Shown: positions 1 through 9,466 of the stretch, piece after piece
How positions within the stretch are numbered: position 1 is the stretch's first letter
Layout of the letters: each line of letters opens with the position of its first letter
From: Vulcanimicrobiota bacterium
Lineage (GTDB): Bacteria > Vulcanimicrobiota > Vulcanimicrobiia > Vulcanimicrobiales > Vulcanimicrobiaceae
DNA length: 64,000 nucleotides
Assembly (NCBI GenBank): GCA_003161435.1
Contig: PMOS01000030.1
Location: forward strand, 37,949-101,948
Direction: 5' to 3'
Translations under genes and position numbers: made by a program
Notes under the pieces: model-generated
Seen by the model: only the letters and a program-made list of their open reading frames with translations
Told to the model about the DNA's origin: nothing
Databases searched by the model: none

Positions 1-1
1 C

Positions 2-1432
2 GGAAGCACCATTTGGGACGGATCCTCGACGCGCCGGATAAGTCATGCGCTGCTCGGCGCTCCGGCTGCGTTTTTTCTGGCCTGCGCGTTTCTCATCATT
101 CGACGCCGATCTCAGACGTATGCGGGTCGCGCGCTCGCATCATTCTTGATCTGCCTGACGATCGCTGAAATGACGAACCCCGCCGGCGCCTCCGTTCCCG
201 ACGGCAACTTCTACCTGTTGTTGGCCTTCGGCTCCAATGTTTTTTCACTCGCCGCAGCATTCATCGTCATCCGGCTTTCGTCGCAGTTCGGCGTGCGCAG
301 CGGGTGGAGATCCTCGGTCGAGCTCGTCGCCTACGCGACAAATGCGGTCAGCTTTCTGGGCGGTGGGGCGGCATGCGTCGGCCTTTGGACGATGTGGTTC
401 GATCCGATTCCCTTCGTCATGGGCTCGTCTTGGGGAATCCTTCGCATCGCATCAGCCGTCGCGGTCGCGATTACCGTCGTCGTAGCCGTCGCATGTTCGG
501 AGCGCTCGACCCAGCCGCGCGCCGGATGGCTGCTGTTACCGCTGGCGCCCATGTTCATCGCTGTCTCGATGCTCGGCAACACCGTCGGCGCGCAATCTTG
601 GCGTCTGCTGTGGGCGATCATTTTCGGTTCCAGCATACTGTCACTGGCGGGCGCAGCGCTGATCACCTTCGCGTTGCTCAAGCGGCGCGTTCTGGACGTG
701 GGCTTCGTCCTGAGCCGATCGATCGTGGTGGCCGTTCTCTCGCTCGTCGTCGTTGCGGCCTTCATTTTGCTCGAATGGATCCTAGGCTCTGTCGTCGCGA
801 ACGTGAGCCATGCGACGGGAGTGGCGGCCAATGCCGCCTTGGCGCTCGTGCTCGGCCTGTCGATCCGCATGATGCACCAACGCGTCGACGACCTCGTCGA
901 TTCCGTGATGTTCCGCAAACGCCACGAAGATACACGGGCGTTGCGCGAGTTCGCCAAGGAGGCGGCGTTCGTTTCCGGCCGCGATGCTCTCGTCGACATC
1001 GCGATCGAAAAACTCCGCCGGCATACGGACGCCCGGAGTGCCGGTCTGTTCCTCCGAAACAATGGAACGTATCGTGCCATTCGCCACTTCAGCGAAGGGG
1101 TGGCGGTCGTCGGTGAAAACGATGCTGCCGTCCTTGCGCTCAAAACCTGGCACAAGCCTTTGGATCCCCACGCGTACGAGACCGCATTGAAAGGTGATCT
1201 CGCGCTGCCGATGGTTGCGCGCGGAGAAGTGCTCGGATTCGTGGTCTGCGGCGAACGTGCCGGCGGCGAAGCCTATGCTCCCGACGAGATCGACGCGCTC
1301 GCACAGTTCGCGCAGGGTCTCGGCACGGCATTCGATGGCTTGAGCGATGCTCGCGAAGGTGAGACGCTCGCTCGATCGATACGAGATCTGCGCGAGAGCA
1401 TCGATCGGCATTTCGCAAAAGCGCGATCGTGA
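2..1432 (+). CDS. Partial membrane sensor protein with N-terminal TM helices and C-terminal GAF-like domain (5' end outside window)
   Basis: Frame is open from the window edge (ALLGAPAAFFLACAFLIIRRR... precedes the tracked start at 146); multiple hydrophobic segments, then a GAF-like region (VDIAIEKLRRHTDARSAGLFLRNNG...LPMVARGEVLGFVVCG). Confidence 0.6.
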   Translation, partial: GSTIWDGSSTRRISHALLGAPAAFFLACAFLIIRRRSQTYAGRALASFLICLTIAEMTNPAGASVPDGNFYLLLAFGSNVFSLAAAFIVIRLSSQFGVRSGWRSSVELVAYATNAVSFLGGGAACVGLWTMWFDPIPFVMGSSWGILRIASAVAVAITVVVAVACSERSTQPRAGWLLLPLAPMFIAVSMLGNTVGAQSWRLLWAIIFGSSILSLAGAALITFALLKRRVLDVGFVLSRSIVVAVLSLVVVAAFILLEWILGSVVANVSHATGVAANAALALVLGLSIRMMHQRVDDLVDSVMFRKRHEDTRALREFAKEAAFVSGRDALVDIAIEKLRRHTDARSAGLFLRNNGTYRAIRHFSEGVAVVGENDAAVLALKTWHKPLDPHAYETALKGDLALPMVARGEVLGFVVCGERAGGEAYAPDEIDALAQFAQGLGTAFDGLSDAREGETLARSIRDLRESIDRHFAKARS

Positions 1433-2013
1433 AATCGACCCTAGCACAGCGCGAGGGCCGAATGTCAAGCGGGCAAGTCGCTTTCTTCTTGCACGACGGC
1501 AAGACCGCGGCGCTGGTCGACCCCGCCGGTTACCCGAGGACGCTCCTCAACGCGGTGAACGAAGGACCGTACACGCTGCACTATATCCTCATCACGCACA
1601 AGCACGCCGACCACTGCGACGCGACGGCCGACGTGTCGCGCGCGTTTCCCGACGCGCAGATCGTGATGCACCGCGCCGACGTGAGCGCGATCGGCAGCCT
1701 CGCCTCGCGGGCAATCCCGATCACCGACGGCGACGAGCTGGCCTTCGGCGACGACGCGTCGATCCGCATGCTGCACACGCCCGGCCACACCGACGGTTCG
1801 TCGTGCTTCCTGTTCCGGTCCACCGTGTTCAGCGGCGACACGCTGTTCGCCGGCTCGGTCGGCGGTATCTTCGCCGACGTCTCGACGTACGATGACCTCC
1901 TCGCCAGCGTGAAGTTCAAGCTGTTCGCGCTCGACGACGACACCGTCGTGATGCCCGGCCACGGCCCGCCGACGACGATCGGCGAAGAGACAGCGCACAA
2001 CCCCTTCTTTTAG
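1429..2013 (+). CDS. MBL-fold metallohydrolase (glyoxalase II-like)
   Basis: THKHADHCDA motif, HTPGHTDGSSCF, FSGDTLF, VMPGHGPPT. Confidence 0.9.
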   Translation: MKSTLAQREGRMSSGQVAFFLHDGKTAALVDPAGYPRTLLNAVNEGPYTLHYILITHKHADHCDATADVSRAFPDAQIVMHRADVSAIGSLASRAIPITDGDELAFGDDASIRMLHTPGHTDGSSCFLFRSTVFSGDTLFAGSVGGIFADVSTYDDLLASVKFKLFALDDDTVVMPGHGPPTTIGEETAHNPFF

Positions 2014-2035
2014 GGTCGTGGCTGACCCACAGCCG

Positions 2036-3454
2036 TTAGCGCCCCAATGCCTCGACCTTTGCCGTCAAGCGTCGAAGCTCGGCCTGCATCGAACCCTGCG
2101 CGGTCGTCACCGACGCAAGTCGGGAACGCAGCCGCGCGTTCTCGACGTCGAGAATCGCGACGTGAGCGTGAAGCGCTCCGTTCTCCGCGTGCACCGCCTT
2201 GATTGCGGCGAGCGCGACGCCGTCCTCGTCGATCGAGGTGATGTGTTTGTCGTCCTCGCCGACCTTGAACGCGGCATAGAAGTCTTGCGCCATCGGGCCG
2301 ACGTGGCGGACGCCGTGCTCGGACTTGTAGCTCCAGCGGCTGATCGGCAACGTATCGACCTTTGCCAGCACCGCGTCGTCGTCGAGCGGCGCGATGTTCG
2401 TCTTCACGTTGCGATCGCTCAGCGACGCCCACGTTCCCGACCCGGCAGCGAGCTGCGCACCGACGGTAGCGGCCGCGTTCGTGTACAGCGTGAACCCACC
2501 CGACGCGCGGGCCAAGAACTCGTACGCATTGGACGATGTCAGCGCGGTGTTGCCGTTCGAACCGTCGCTCCACACGAACGTGCCGGCCTGCGCGGCGGTC
2601 GCGTACGAGCCCGCTGCGAAGCTGTACGTCCCGGCCGCGGAGTCCTTGTAGCCTCCGGGGATCGTCGCGAACGTCCCAGCCGCCGTGCTGTTGAAGCCGC
2701 CGTCGACGATCGCGCCTTCGCCGGATGCGGTGTTGTAGCCGCCGCCGCCGATGTACGCACCTTCGCCGATCGCCTGATTGTACTCGCCGCCTGCGATCGC
2801 GGCGTACATGTTCGACACGGTGTTGTGCGAGCCGCCGCCGCCGAACCCGTAGTCGCCCGATACGGTATTGTTCTGGCCGCCGCCGAGCATCGATATGAAC
2901 CCGGAGGCGGTATTGGTTTCGCCGCCGAGAACCGACGCACCGGCCGACGAGGCGGTGTTGAATGCACCTCCAACCACTGTCGAGGAGTTGCCGTTGGTCG
3001 GATCCACGACGTTCTGATATCCGCCGGCGATGACCGAATACGCGGCCGTCGCGTAGATCTGGTTTTGGTAACCGCCGCCGATGAAGGAGTCAGATGCGCC
3101 GCCGCTCGTGCCGGCGATCACGTTGCCGTTACCGCCGGTGATTGCCGAGTGGTCGTCGCACCCCTTGTTGCCGCTGCCACCGCCGACCACCGAGTCGGTG
3201 CCGCCGGAGACGTTCGCGTTTCCGGGAACTCCGTTGAACGAACCGGTGCCTGCGCTGCTGCACGTTCCCGCGCTCATGGTCCGGCGGACTGCCCCACCGA
3301 AAGGCACGGCGCCCGCCGCGGCCGGCGCCGCTGGAACGACCGACGCCGGACGTACTGCGACGGCCTCGCCGCCGCCCGCACACGCGGCGAGCATCGCGGC
3401 GCAGAGCGCCGGGGGGACGAACCGGGACAGCCTCAACGACATATGAACCTCCAC
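2036..3454 (-). CDS. Lipoprotein-like surface protein with YadA/Hep_Hag-type head repeats and C-terminal S74-type intramolecular chaperone domain
   Basis: Signal/lipobox-like N-terminus (ALCAAMLAACAGGG), repeated GGG.xN.ASG units, C-terminal SDRNVKTNIAPLDDDAVLAKVDTLPISRWSYK...GPMAQDFYAAF typical of the S74 chaperone domain. Confidence 0.8.
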   Translation of the reverse strand: MEVHMSLRLSRFVPPALCAAMLAACAGGGEAVAVRPASVVPAAPAAAGAVPFGGAVRRTMSAGTCSSAGTGSFNGVPGNANVSGGTDSVVGGGSGNKGCDDHSAITGGNGNVIAGTSGGASDSFIGGGYQNQIYATAAYSVIAGGYQNVVDPTNGNSSTVVGGAFNTASSAGASVLGGETNTASGFISMLGGGQNNTVSGDYGFGGGGSHNTVSNMYAAIAGGEYNQAIGEGAYIGGGGYNTASGEGAIVDGGFNSTAAGTFATIPGGYKDSAAGTYSFAAGSYATAAQAGTFVWSDGSNGNTALTSSNAYEFLARASGGFTLYTNAAATVGAQLAAGSGTWASLSDRNVKTNIAPLDDDAVLAKVDTLPISRWSYKSEHGVRHVGPMAQDFYAAFKVGEDDKHITSIDEDGVALAAIKAVHAENGALHAHVAILDVENARLRSRLASVTTAQGSMQAELRRLTAKVEALGR

Positions 3455-3787
3455 GATAGTCTCATTGCAGGGACCTCAGCGCGCGCAAACCGCTCCGAAA
3501 GGTGCCGCCCCTCATAACAGAAGGCCGTCCGTGCGAGACATTGGTCTCCTCGCGGACGTCCTGATCTGGCGCTCGCTTCGGCATTGAACGGCCGCCGCCT
3601 ACTTCGCTCCTCAGGTCGCGGAGAGCGAGCGCAATCGGTCCCGGCGAGCTCATCGATTCAGCGGGTCGCGCCGACCGTCCAGGAGGCCGGGTCGGCGGCC
3701 CTGGCTGGCCACGCGCAACCGTCAGCGAAAAGCTTTTTCTGGCTCTTTGGCATGGTAGTGTCCGCTCGACGCGAACGGCCGCCGGTT

Positions 3788-4160
3788 CTACGGCGTCATG
3801 TGATAATCGGCGGGATCTTGCGGCGGCGTCTTGACCGTGTAGAGACGGAACGGGCCGCCGGTGAATCCGCCGTGCGCCGTGTTCGGCGGGATGACGACGA
3901 ACATTCCCGGCGAGATCGGAACCTGTTTGTCACCGAGCCACTCGGTGCCGGTTCCCGCGAGGATGAGCTGCACCTCGGTCCTGTTCGCGTGCGTGTGCTT
4001 GGGTCGGCGGCGAAAGATCGGCCGGCGTGAGAGCGTTGAGGTCGACGGTCATTGGAACGACCGGAGCCGGCGCCGCGTGTGCCGCTTGCGGGAGATGTGA
4101 GACGAACGCACCCGCCGCGAACGCGAGCGCAACCATGAGGACCATGCGAACGTGCTTCAT
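3788..4160 (-). pseudogene. Cupin-domain secreted protein, apparently split by a frameshift
   Basis: Signal peptide half (MKHVRMVLMVALAFAAGAFVSHLPQAAHAA...NALTPADLSPP) in one frame; cupin half (PKHTHANRTEVQLILAGTGTEWLGDKQVPISPGMFVVIPPNTAHGG) in another; frames switch around 3995-4015. Confidence 0.6.
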
Positions 4161-4165
4161 GCGTC

Positions 4166-4396
4166 GTGGTTATCGTGCGTGAAAGAGGGGTATCCTTCTG
4201 GCATGGCTGCGAAGCTGAACCCGCTCGCCCGCAAGCCGTCGAGCTGTTCCTCGAGCGGGTCGACCGCAAGGACTGGCGCCGAGCCCGTCGTCTCGCGCTC
4301 GCGCTCGAGTTGCACCGTTCGTCGCCGCCGGTGATCGGGGAGACCGCGGCCGAGTATCTCGCGCGCCTCGCGCATCAGCTCACGAAGGCTGCGTGA
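4166..4396 (+). CDS. Small hypothetical protein
   Basis: ORF with protein-like C-terminus (AVELFLERVDRKDWRRARRLALALELHRSSPPVIGETAAEYLARLAHQL); start uncertain. Confidence 0.35.
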   Translation: MVIVRERGVSFWHGCEAEPARPQAVELFLERVDRKDWRRARRLALALELHRSSPPVIGETAAEYLARLAHQLTKAA

Positions 4397-4397
4397 C

Positions 4398-4970
4398 CTA
4401 GGAGCGATCGGGCGGTGGCGTGAGCGCGTCGCGCTCGATCGTCGCGTGGGCGCTGGGCGGGCTGTTCGCGTCGCGGGCGACAAGCTCCGCGAGCGCCGCG
4501 GCGCGGGCCTGCAAGGCCATCGTTCGCTCGCGCGCATCGTCGAGCAGCGTGCGAATCTCCGACTGTTCGGGGGTGAGCTCGCCGATCGCCGAGTGGGCGG
4601 CGATGCCGGCTTTCGCGGCGGCGACGCGCGCCCGGGTCATGTCGCGCTCGGCGCGCAGCGCATCGGCGCGCCGGCGCAACTCGTCGACGGCGGCCGCCAG
4701 GCCGTCCTCGCGTTGCTGCAGATCTTCGATCTCGGCCCGAAACGCGACAACGGCGTTGGACTGCGCGCCGCTGCGCTCGTACGTCGCGAGCTGCATCTCC
4801 AAGCGTTTGCGCGCGGTCAGCAGGTCGACGAGATGCCCTCGCACCTCGTCGACGACCTCGAGCTGCGTGCGGTAGGCCGCATCGACCGAGGCCGCCGGAT
4901 CGTCCCGCCTCGCGATCTGAGAACGGGCCTCGCCCGAGACCAGCCGCGCGATGCGCGTCCAGAGACTCAT
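4398..4970 (-). CDS. PspA/IM30-like coiled-coil protein
   Basis: MSLWTRIARLVSGEAR N-terminus and long coiled coil; ATGA overlap with the upstream flotillin gene. Confidence 0.7.
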   Translation of the reverse strand: MSLWTRIARLVSGEARSQIARRDDPAASVDAAYRTQLEVVDEVRGHLVDLLTARKRLEMQLATYERSGAQSNAVVAFRAEIEDLQQREDGLAAAVDELRRRADALRAERDMTRARVAAAKAGIAAHSAIGELTPEQSEIRTLLDDARERTMALQARAAALAELVARDANSPPSAHATIERDALTPPPDRS

Positions 4971-6418
4971 TTCTTGTCGACGATTGCCGGCACGATGGCG
5001 GCTTCACCGTTCGCCGCGGAGGGCGTGACGTGGTCGGTCCCCGACTTCGTGCGCGCTAGCAGGTTGCGGGCGAGCTGCAAACCGGCTGCGCCCTGGGTGA
5101 GGACCTTTCCCATGATCTCGCTGATGCCGTCGGCACCGTTCATCACGATCATCTGGTCGATGTTGCTGAACGCTTTCGACGCGGCCTCCACGATCTGCGG
5201 CCAGTTCTCGGCCAGCTGCTGCGAGATGACCGCTTCTTGGTTTTGCGCGAGCGCGTCGGCACGAGCTTTAATCGCCGCCGCCTCGGCCAAACCGCGCGCG
5301 TTGATCGCGTCGCCCTCGGCGGTTCCTTTCGCGCGGATCGCCGCGCCTTCGGCCTCACCGATCATCTTGGTGCGCTGCGATTCCGCATCGGCGGCCAGCT
5401 TCACGCGGGTCGCGTCGGCCTGCGCTTGGAGCTCGATCTGCCGGGCGCGCGCTTCGGCCGACGCGATGTCGGCGTCGCGCTGCGCGTTCGCGAGCGTCGT
5501 CTTCTCGTACGCGGCCGCGTCGGCCGGCCGGCGAACCGTGACCAGCAGCTCGGACTCTTTTTTGTGCGCGTCGAGCTCGACGATCTTGGTTTCCTCGACC
5601 ACCACCTGCTGCCGCGACATCGCGTCGGCGAGCGGACCGGCCTGCTTCGACACCGCCGCGGCCTTGTCGACTTCGGCTTGGAACCCGGCCTGCTTGATCT
5701 TGCTGTCGCGCTGCGCTTCCGCTTTGAGCGCCGCCGCCTCTTGCTCGCGCTGCGTCGCTTCTTGATCGGCCTGCGCTTGTGCGATGCGCGCGTCGCGCTG
5801 CACGGCGGCGGTGTGCGGCTTGGAGAGGTTGTCGATGTAACCGCTCGGGTCGTCGATCTCTTGGATCTGCAGCGAGTCGACGATCAGCCCGAGCTTTTCC
5901 ATCTCGGTGCCCGACGCGCCGCGCGTCGCTTCGGTGAGCTTGTCGCGCTCGCGGATCAGGTCCTCGACCGTGAGCGAGCCGCAGATGGCGCGCAAGTGGC
6001 CGGCGAAGACTTGCTGGATGCGCGCGTCCATCCGATCTTGCTGATCGAGGAACCGGCGCGCCGCGTTGGCGATCGACGCGAAGTCGTCGCCGACCTTGTA
6101 GATCACGACGCCCTTGATGTGGACGGGGATCCCCTGTTGCGTCACGCACGCGATCTGAAGCTCCGACTCGCGCAGATCGAGCGAGAGCTTGCGCACGACT
6201 TGCACGCCCGGGATCACCAGCGTACCGCGGCCGGTCACGATCTTGAAGCCGAGCGACTCCCCGGTGGCCTCGTTCGGGCGGTGGTGCAATCCCGAGATGA
6301 TGAGCGCTTCGTTCGGCTCGGCCACGCGCCACATCGCGCGAAACAGCGCGATGAGCAGGACGAAAGCGACGACGACGATACCGACGACGACGGCAGCTGA
6401 TTCACCGATGATAGTCAC
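4967..6418 (-). CDS. Flotillin-family SPFH/band-7 protein
   Basis: N-terminal TM, NEALIISGLHHRP...GRGTLVIPGVQVVRKLSLDLRESELQ, long Ala/Glu-rich coiled coil. Confidence 0.9.
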   Translation of the reverse strand: MTIIGESAAVVVGIVVVAFVLLIALFRAMWRVAEPNEALIISGLHHRPNEATGESLGFKIVTGRGTLVIPGVQVVRKLSLDLRESELQIACVTQQGIPVHIKGVVIYKVGDDFASIANAARRFLDQQDRMDARIQQVFAGHLRAICGSLTVEDLIRERDKLTEATRGASGTEMEKLGLIVDSLQIQEIDDPSGYIDNLSKPHTAAVQRDARIAQAQADQEATQREQEAAALKAEAQRDSKIKQAGFQAEVDKAAAVSKQAGPLADAMSRQQVVVEETKIVELDAHKKESELLVTVRRPADAAAYEKTTLANAQRDADIASAEARARQIELQAQADATRVKLAADAESQRTKMIGEAEGAAIRAKGTAEGDAINARGLAEAAAIKARADALAQNQEAVISQQLAENWPQIVEAASKAFSNIDQMIVMNGADGISEIMGKVLTQGAAGLQLARNLLARTKSGTDHVTPSAANGEAAIVPAIVDKK

Positions 6419-6442
6419 GTGGTTCCTCCCGCGCCCAGGCGA

Positions 6443-6790
6443 TTACGCCTCGGCGACGATCACCGTCCGCGGTGGATGGTACTCGATCACCACCACGCGC
6501 GTCCCCTTCGCGATGATCCGCGCATCGGTCGAGTAGGCGTTGAAGTGTTCGCTCCCGCCGCGCACGGCGAGCATGATCTCGCCGACACGCCCTGGACCGA
6601 CCGTCCCCGTCACCCGCCCGACCTTTCCGATGACCTCGTCCGTGTTGGCCTCCGCCTCAGACGCCCGTCCGTACCGTCCGGGCCACCCGAAGTTACGCCG
6701 GGCGACCCGCCGAACCCCCGGTCGCCTACACCAACGTGCGAAGATGGACCAGTGCGCTGCGCTCCAACTGCCCGCGCCGGATCTCGACAC
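6443..6790 (-). CDS. NfeD C-terminal OB-fold-like protein (true start probably inside the ORF)
   Basis: VIGKVGRVTGTVGPGRVGEIMLAVRGGSEHFNAYSTDARIIAKGTRVVVIEYHPPRTVIV, directly upstream of the flotillin gene. Confidence 0.6.
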   Translation of the reverse strand: MSRSGAGSWSAAHWSIFARWCRRPGVRRVARRNFGWPGRYGRASEAEANTDEVIGKVGRVTGTVGPGRVGEIMLAVRGGSEHFNAYSTDARIIAKGTRVVVIEYHPPRTVIVAEA

Positions 6791-7883
6791 GGACGCCGGA
6801 CGTCTGCGTGCGAGTGAGCCGCTCGCGCAGTGCCGGCAGATCGACGCCGACCGCAGCGGCGCCGTCGACCTCGACGACGAGATCGCCGTCTTGCAAGCCT
6901 GCTTCGGCCGCGGGGCCGCCCGCGATCACTCCGTCGATGCGCAGGTTCGCGCCGGCGCGCGAGAGCCACATCCCCGACCGATCCCACTCCAGCCGCGGCG
7001 CGTCGACCGGGTCGCTCAGCCGCAGCACGCCGCGCGGATAGTCGAACGTCGCCGTAAACCGGCTCAGCACTGCGTTACCGATGCTGCCGGCAACCTCGTC
7101 GGAGGCAAAGCCGCCCGCCTGCTGCGTGGCGAGCCGCGCGATCGGGTCGGCGACATCGTACCCGGCCAGGGCGAGACTGTGCAGGCGCGTCACGTCCGCG
7201 ACGATCGGCGCGGCCAGGCCGAAGCCGGTGACGACATCGCGCAGCGTACCGCTCCCACGGCTGCGATAATGCTCGCGCGCGAACGGGGTGAACAGGGTGA
7301 TCGCCGAGCGGTCACCGGTGTCGAGGATGAAGTCGCCCTCGGTGCCGTCGACGCCGGCGCGCACGACGAGCAGGTTCTGCCACAACCGAAACGAGATCGC
7401 GTGGCTCGCGTCTTGCGCGGAGGGTGGCGCGTCGAACGTGAGCATGCCGCGCCGCGCGTCGAACGTCACCGCGTGCGAGCGCAAGAACGTGTATCCGATG
7501 ATCCCGTCGAACCGCCGGAAGCCGATGTGCGTCACCAGCGGCGTGAAGTCGATCACCGAGACGTGCACGTCGCGCACGGTGATCGAACCGACGGCGAGCC
7601 GCGCGACGACGACGTCCCCCGCAGCGACGGACGTCGCGTTCGCGCCGCCGACGGAAGCGGCGGGCGACGGATGCAACCCAAGCTCGGCGGCGACCTGCGT
7701 CGAGATCGCGTAGTCGCCGCCGGTGTCGACCACGAAGTCGAAGCGACGGCCGTTCACGGTTACGGGGACGAACGGCCGGTTGTCGATCAGCTGCATCGGC
7801 ACGACGACGCCGGCGGCGCCGGCCGGACGCGACACCGCCGCCAGCGCGCAGAGTGCAGCGCAGACGGCGAGTACCCGCTTCAC
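6726..7883 (-). CDS. Retropepsin-like aspartyl protease with PDZ domain
   Basis: FDFVVDTGGDYAIS and DFILDTGDRSAITLF motifs; C-terminal GVIAGGPAAEAGLQDGDLVVEVDG. Confidence 0.8.
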   Translation of the reverse strand: MKRVLAVCAALCALAAVSRPAGAAGVVVPMQLIDNRPFVPVTVNGRRFDFVVDTGGDYAISTQVAAELGLHPSPAASVGGANATSVAAGDVVVARLAVGSITVRDVHVSVIDFTPLVTHIGFRRFDGIIGYTFLRSHAVTFDARRGMLTFDAPPSAQDASHAISFRLWQNLLVVRAGVDGTEGDFILDTGDRSAITLFTPFAREHYRSRGSGTLRDVVTGFGLAAPIVADVTRLHSLALAGYDVADPIARLATQQAGGFASDEVAGSIGNAVLSRFTATFDYPRGVLRLSDPVDAPRLEWDRSGMWLSRAGANLRIDGVIAGGPAAEAGLQDGDLVVEVDGAAAVGVDLPALRERLTRTQTSGVRVEIRRGQLERSALVHLRTLV

Positions 7884-7890
7884 GACCGCG

Positions 7891-9459
7891 TCAACGGGAG
7901 GCTGCGACGCGCACGCTCGCGCTCGCGCCGTCGCCGTCGACGCGCACGGTCGGCGCCGTTGCGGCGGCCGATTGCGGGATGACCTGGAACTCGATCACCT
8001 TCACACCCGACGCCGGCAGCGCGACGGTGGTGCGAAACGGCGCGCACTCGCGGTCGCTGCAGAACGACGCGACCCACCGTTTCGGCAAACCGCTGGCCGC
8101 GAGTGCGACCGACTTGCCGGGCGTGCCCGCGACCACCAGCCGGTACTTGTACGTGCTCGAAACCGAGCCGGGCAGATCCGGGCCCGTCCACGGCGCGAGC
8201 GAGAGCGCCGTCTTCCCCTGCGGCTGCGCGGTGTCGAGCGCGACGGTCGCCTCTTGCGCCTCTTCGAGATACATCGCGTAGCGCGTGTCCTTCTTCGGCA
8301 GCTTCGCCGCCCAGGCCGCGGTCTGCGCGAACGCGGCGCGCGCCCTGGACGTCGCGCCCGCCTTGATGAAGAGTCGCCCTTCGTAGAGGTACGCCCAGGC
8401 CAATTTGCGGATCGCCTTGGCGTCCGAGGGTTTCGCGATCACTGCCGCGCGCGCGCGGCCGATCGCTTGCGCGAACGCGACCGCACCGTCGTTGTAGCGC
8501 TTCGCGTCGCCGTCGGTTACGCCGAGCGAGACGAAATTATCGACGCTGGGATCGAGCAGCACGAGCTTGCCGTACGTGTCGGCGGCCCGTCCCTCATTGC
8601 CGGTCTCGTGCAGCGCCTCGGCATACCCCGCCAGCGAGTCCACGTCGTCCGGGGCTGCGTCGAGGCCGCGCGCGTATGCGGCGAGCGCGGCGGGCCATTC
8701 CTCGCGCGCCGCCGCCGCGTCGCCTTGCAGCCGGGCGACCAGCCCCCGGTCCTGCGGCGTTTCGGCCAACGGCGCGAGCGCCGCCGCGGCCGCGTCGCGC
8801 AACGTGTTCTCCTGCGCGACGATCCTCAGGTAGTCGGTATCGCCGTCGACGTTCTCCGCGTCGTCGATCGCTGCGAGCGCCTTCTTCACGGTCGCCCGCA
8901 CCGCCGTCGCATCGCCGGTGAACGCGAACTTGGCCGGATCGAGAAACGCGTCGGCCTTTTTCTGCGCGGCCGTCGCCAACACGCCGTCGCGTCCGGCACG
9001 CGCGTCGTCCACGAAGCCGGCCAAGATCTGCGGGGAGATGTTGCCGACGTAGCGAGCGCGCACGACGCCGGCACCGTCGATCACGTAGGTAGTGGGAAAC
9101 GCCCGAATGTCGTATGCTTTCTCGAACGTCTTGTCGCCGTCGATCGCCTGCGGGTACGGCAATTGCTTCGATGCGACGAACGCGCGCACGATCGGCGCCT
9201 CTTCGGTCGAGTCGATGCCGAGAAAGGCGACGTCCCCGCGTGCAACCAGCCGCTTCGCGCTCGAGATCAGATCGGGCGTCTCTTCCCGGCACGGCGGGCA
9301 CCACGTGGCCCACGTGTTGATGACCAACGTCTTGCCGCGGTAGCCGGCGAGCGAAACCGTGCGGCCCTCGAGCGTGGTGAGGTGGAAGTCGGGGGCGGGC
9401 GCACCGACTTGCGGGCCGGTCAGGGCGAGCGCCGTCGCAGCCACGATCGCGTGCAGCAT
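7891..9459 (-). CDS. TlpA-like thioredoxin with C-terminal TPR-type repeats
   Basis: GAPAPDFHLTTLEGRTVSLAGYRGKTLVINTWATWCPPCREETPDL; Ala-rich helical repeats after it. Confidence 0.85.
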   Translation of the reverse strand: MLHAIVAATALALTGPQVGAPAPDFHLTTLEGRTVSLAGYRGKTLVINTWATWCPPCREETPDLISSAKRLVARGDVAFLGIDSTEEAPIVRAFVASKQLPYPQAIDGDKTFEKAYDIRAFPTTYVIDGAGVVRARYVGNISPQILAGFVDDARAGRDGVLATAAQKKADAFLDPAKFAFTGDATAVRATVKKALAAIDDAENVDGDTDYLRIVAQENTLRDAAAAALAPLAETPQDRGLVARLQGDAAAAREEWPAALAAYARGLDAAPDDVDSLAGYAEALHETGNEGRAADTYGKLVLLDPSVDNFVSLGVTDGDAKRYNDGAVAFAQAIGRARAAVIAKPSDAKAIRKLAWAYLYEGRLFIKAGATSRARAAFAQTAAWAAKLPKKDTRYAMYLEEAQEATVALDTAQPQGKTALSLAPWTGPDLPGSVSSTYKYRLVVAGTPGKSVALAASGLPKRWVASFCSDRECAPFRTTVALPASGVKVIEFQVIPQSAAATAPTVRVDGDGASASVRVAASR

Positions 9460-9466
9460 CGTAGGT

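Noticed and set aside
2018-3517. Long plus-strand ORF opposite the YadA/S74 gene
   Set aside because: High-GC shadow ORF; Arg-rich with no domain motifs, whereas the minus frame has clear ones.
5237-6400. Long plus-strand ORF opposite flotillin
   Set aside because: Shadow ORF; the minus strand encodes a clear SPFH protein.
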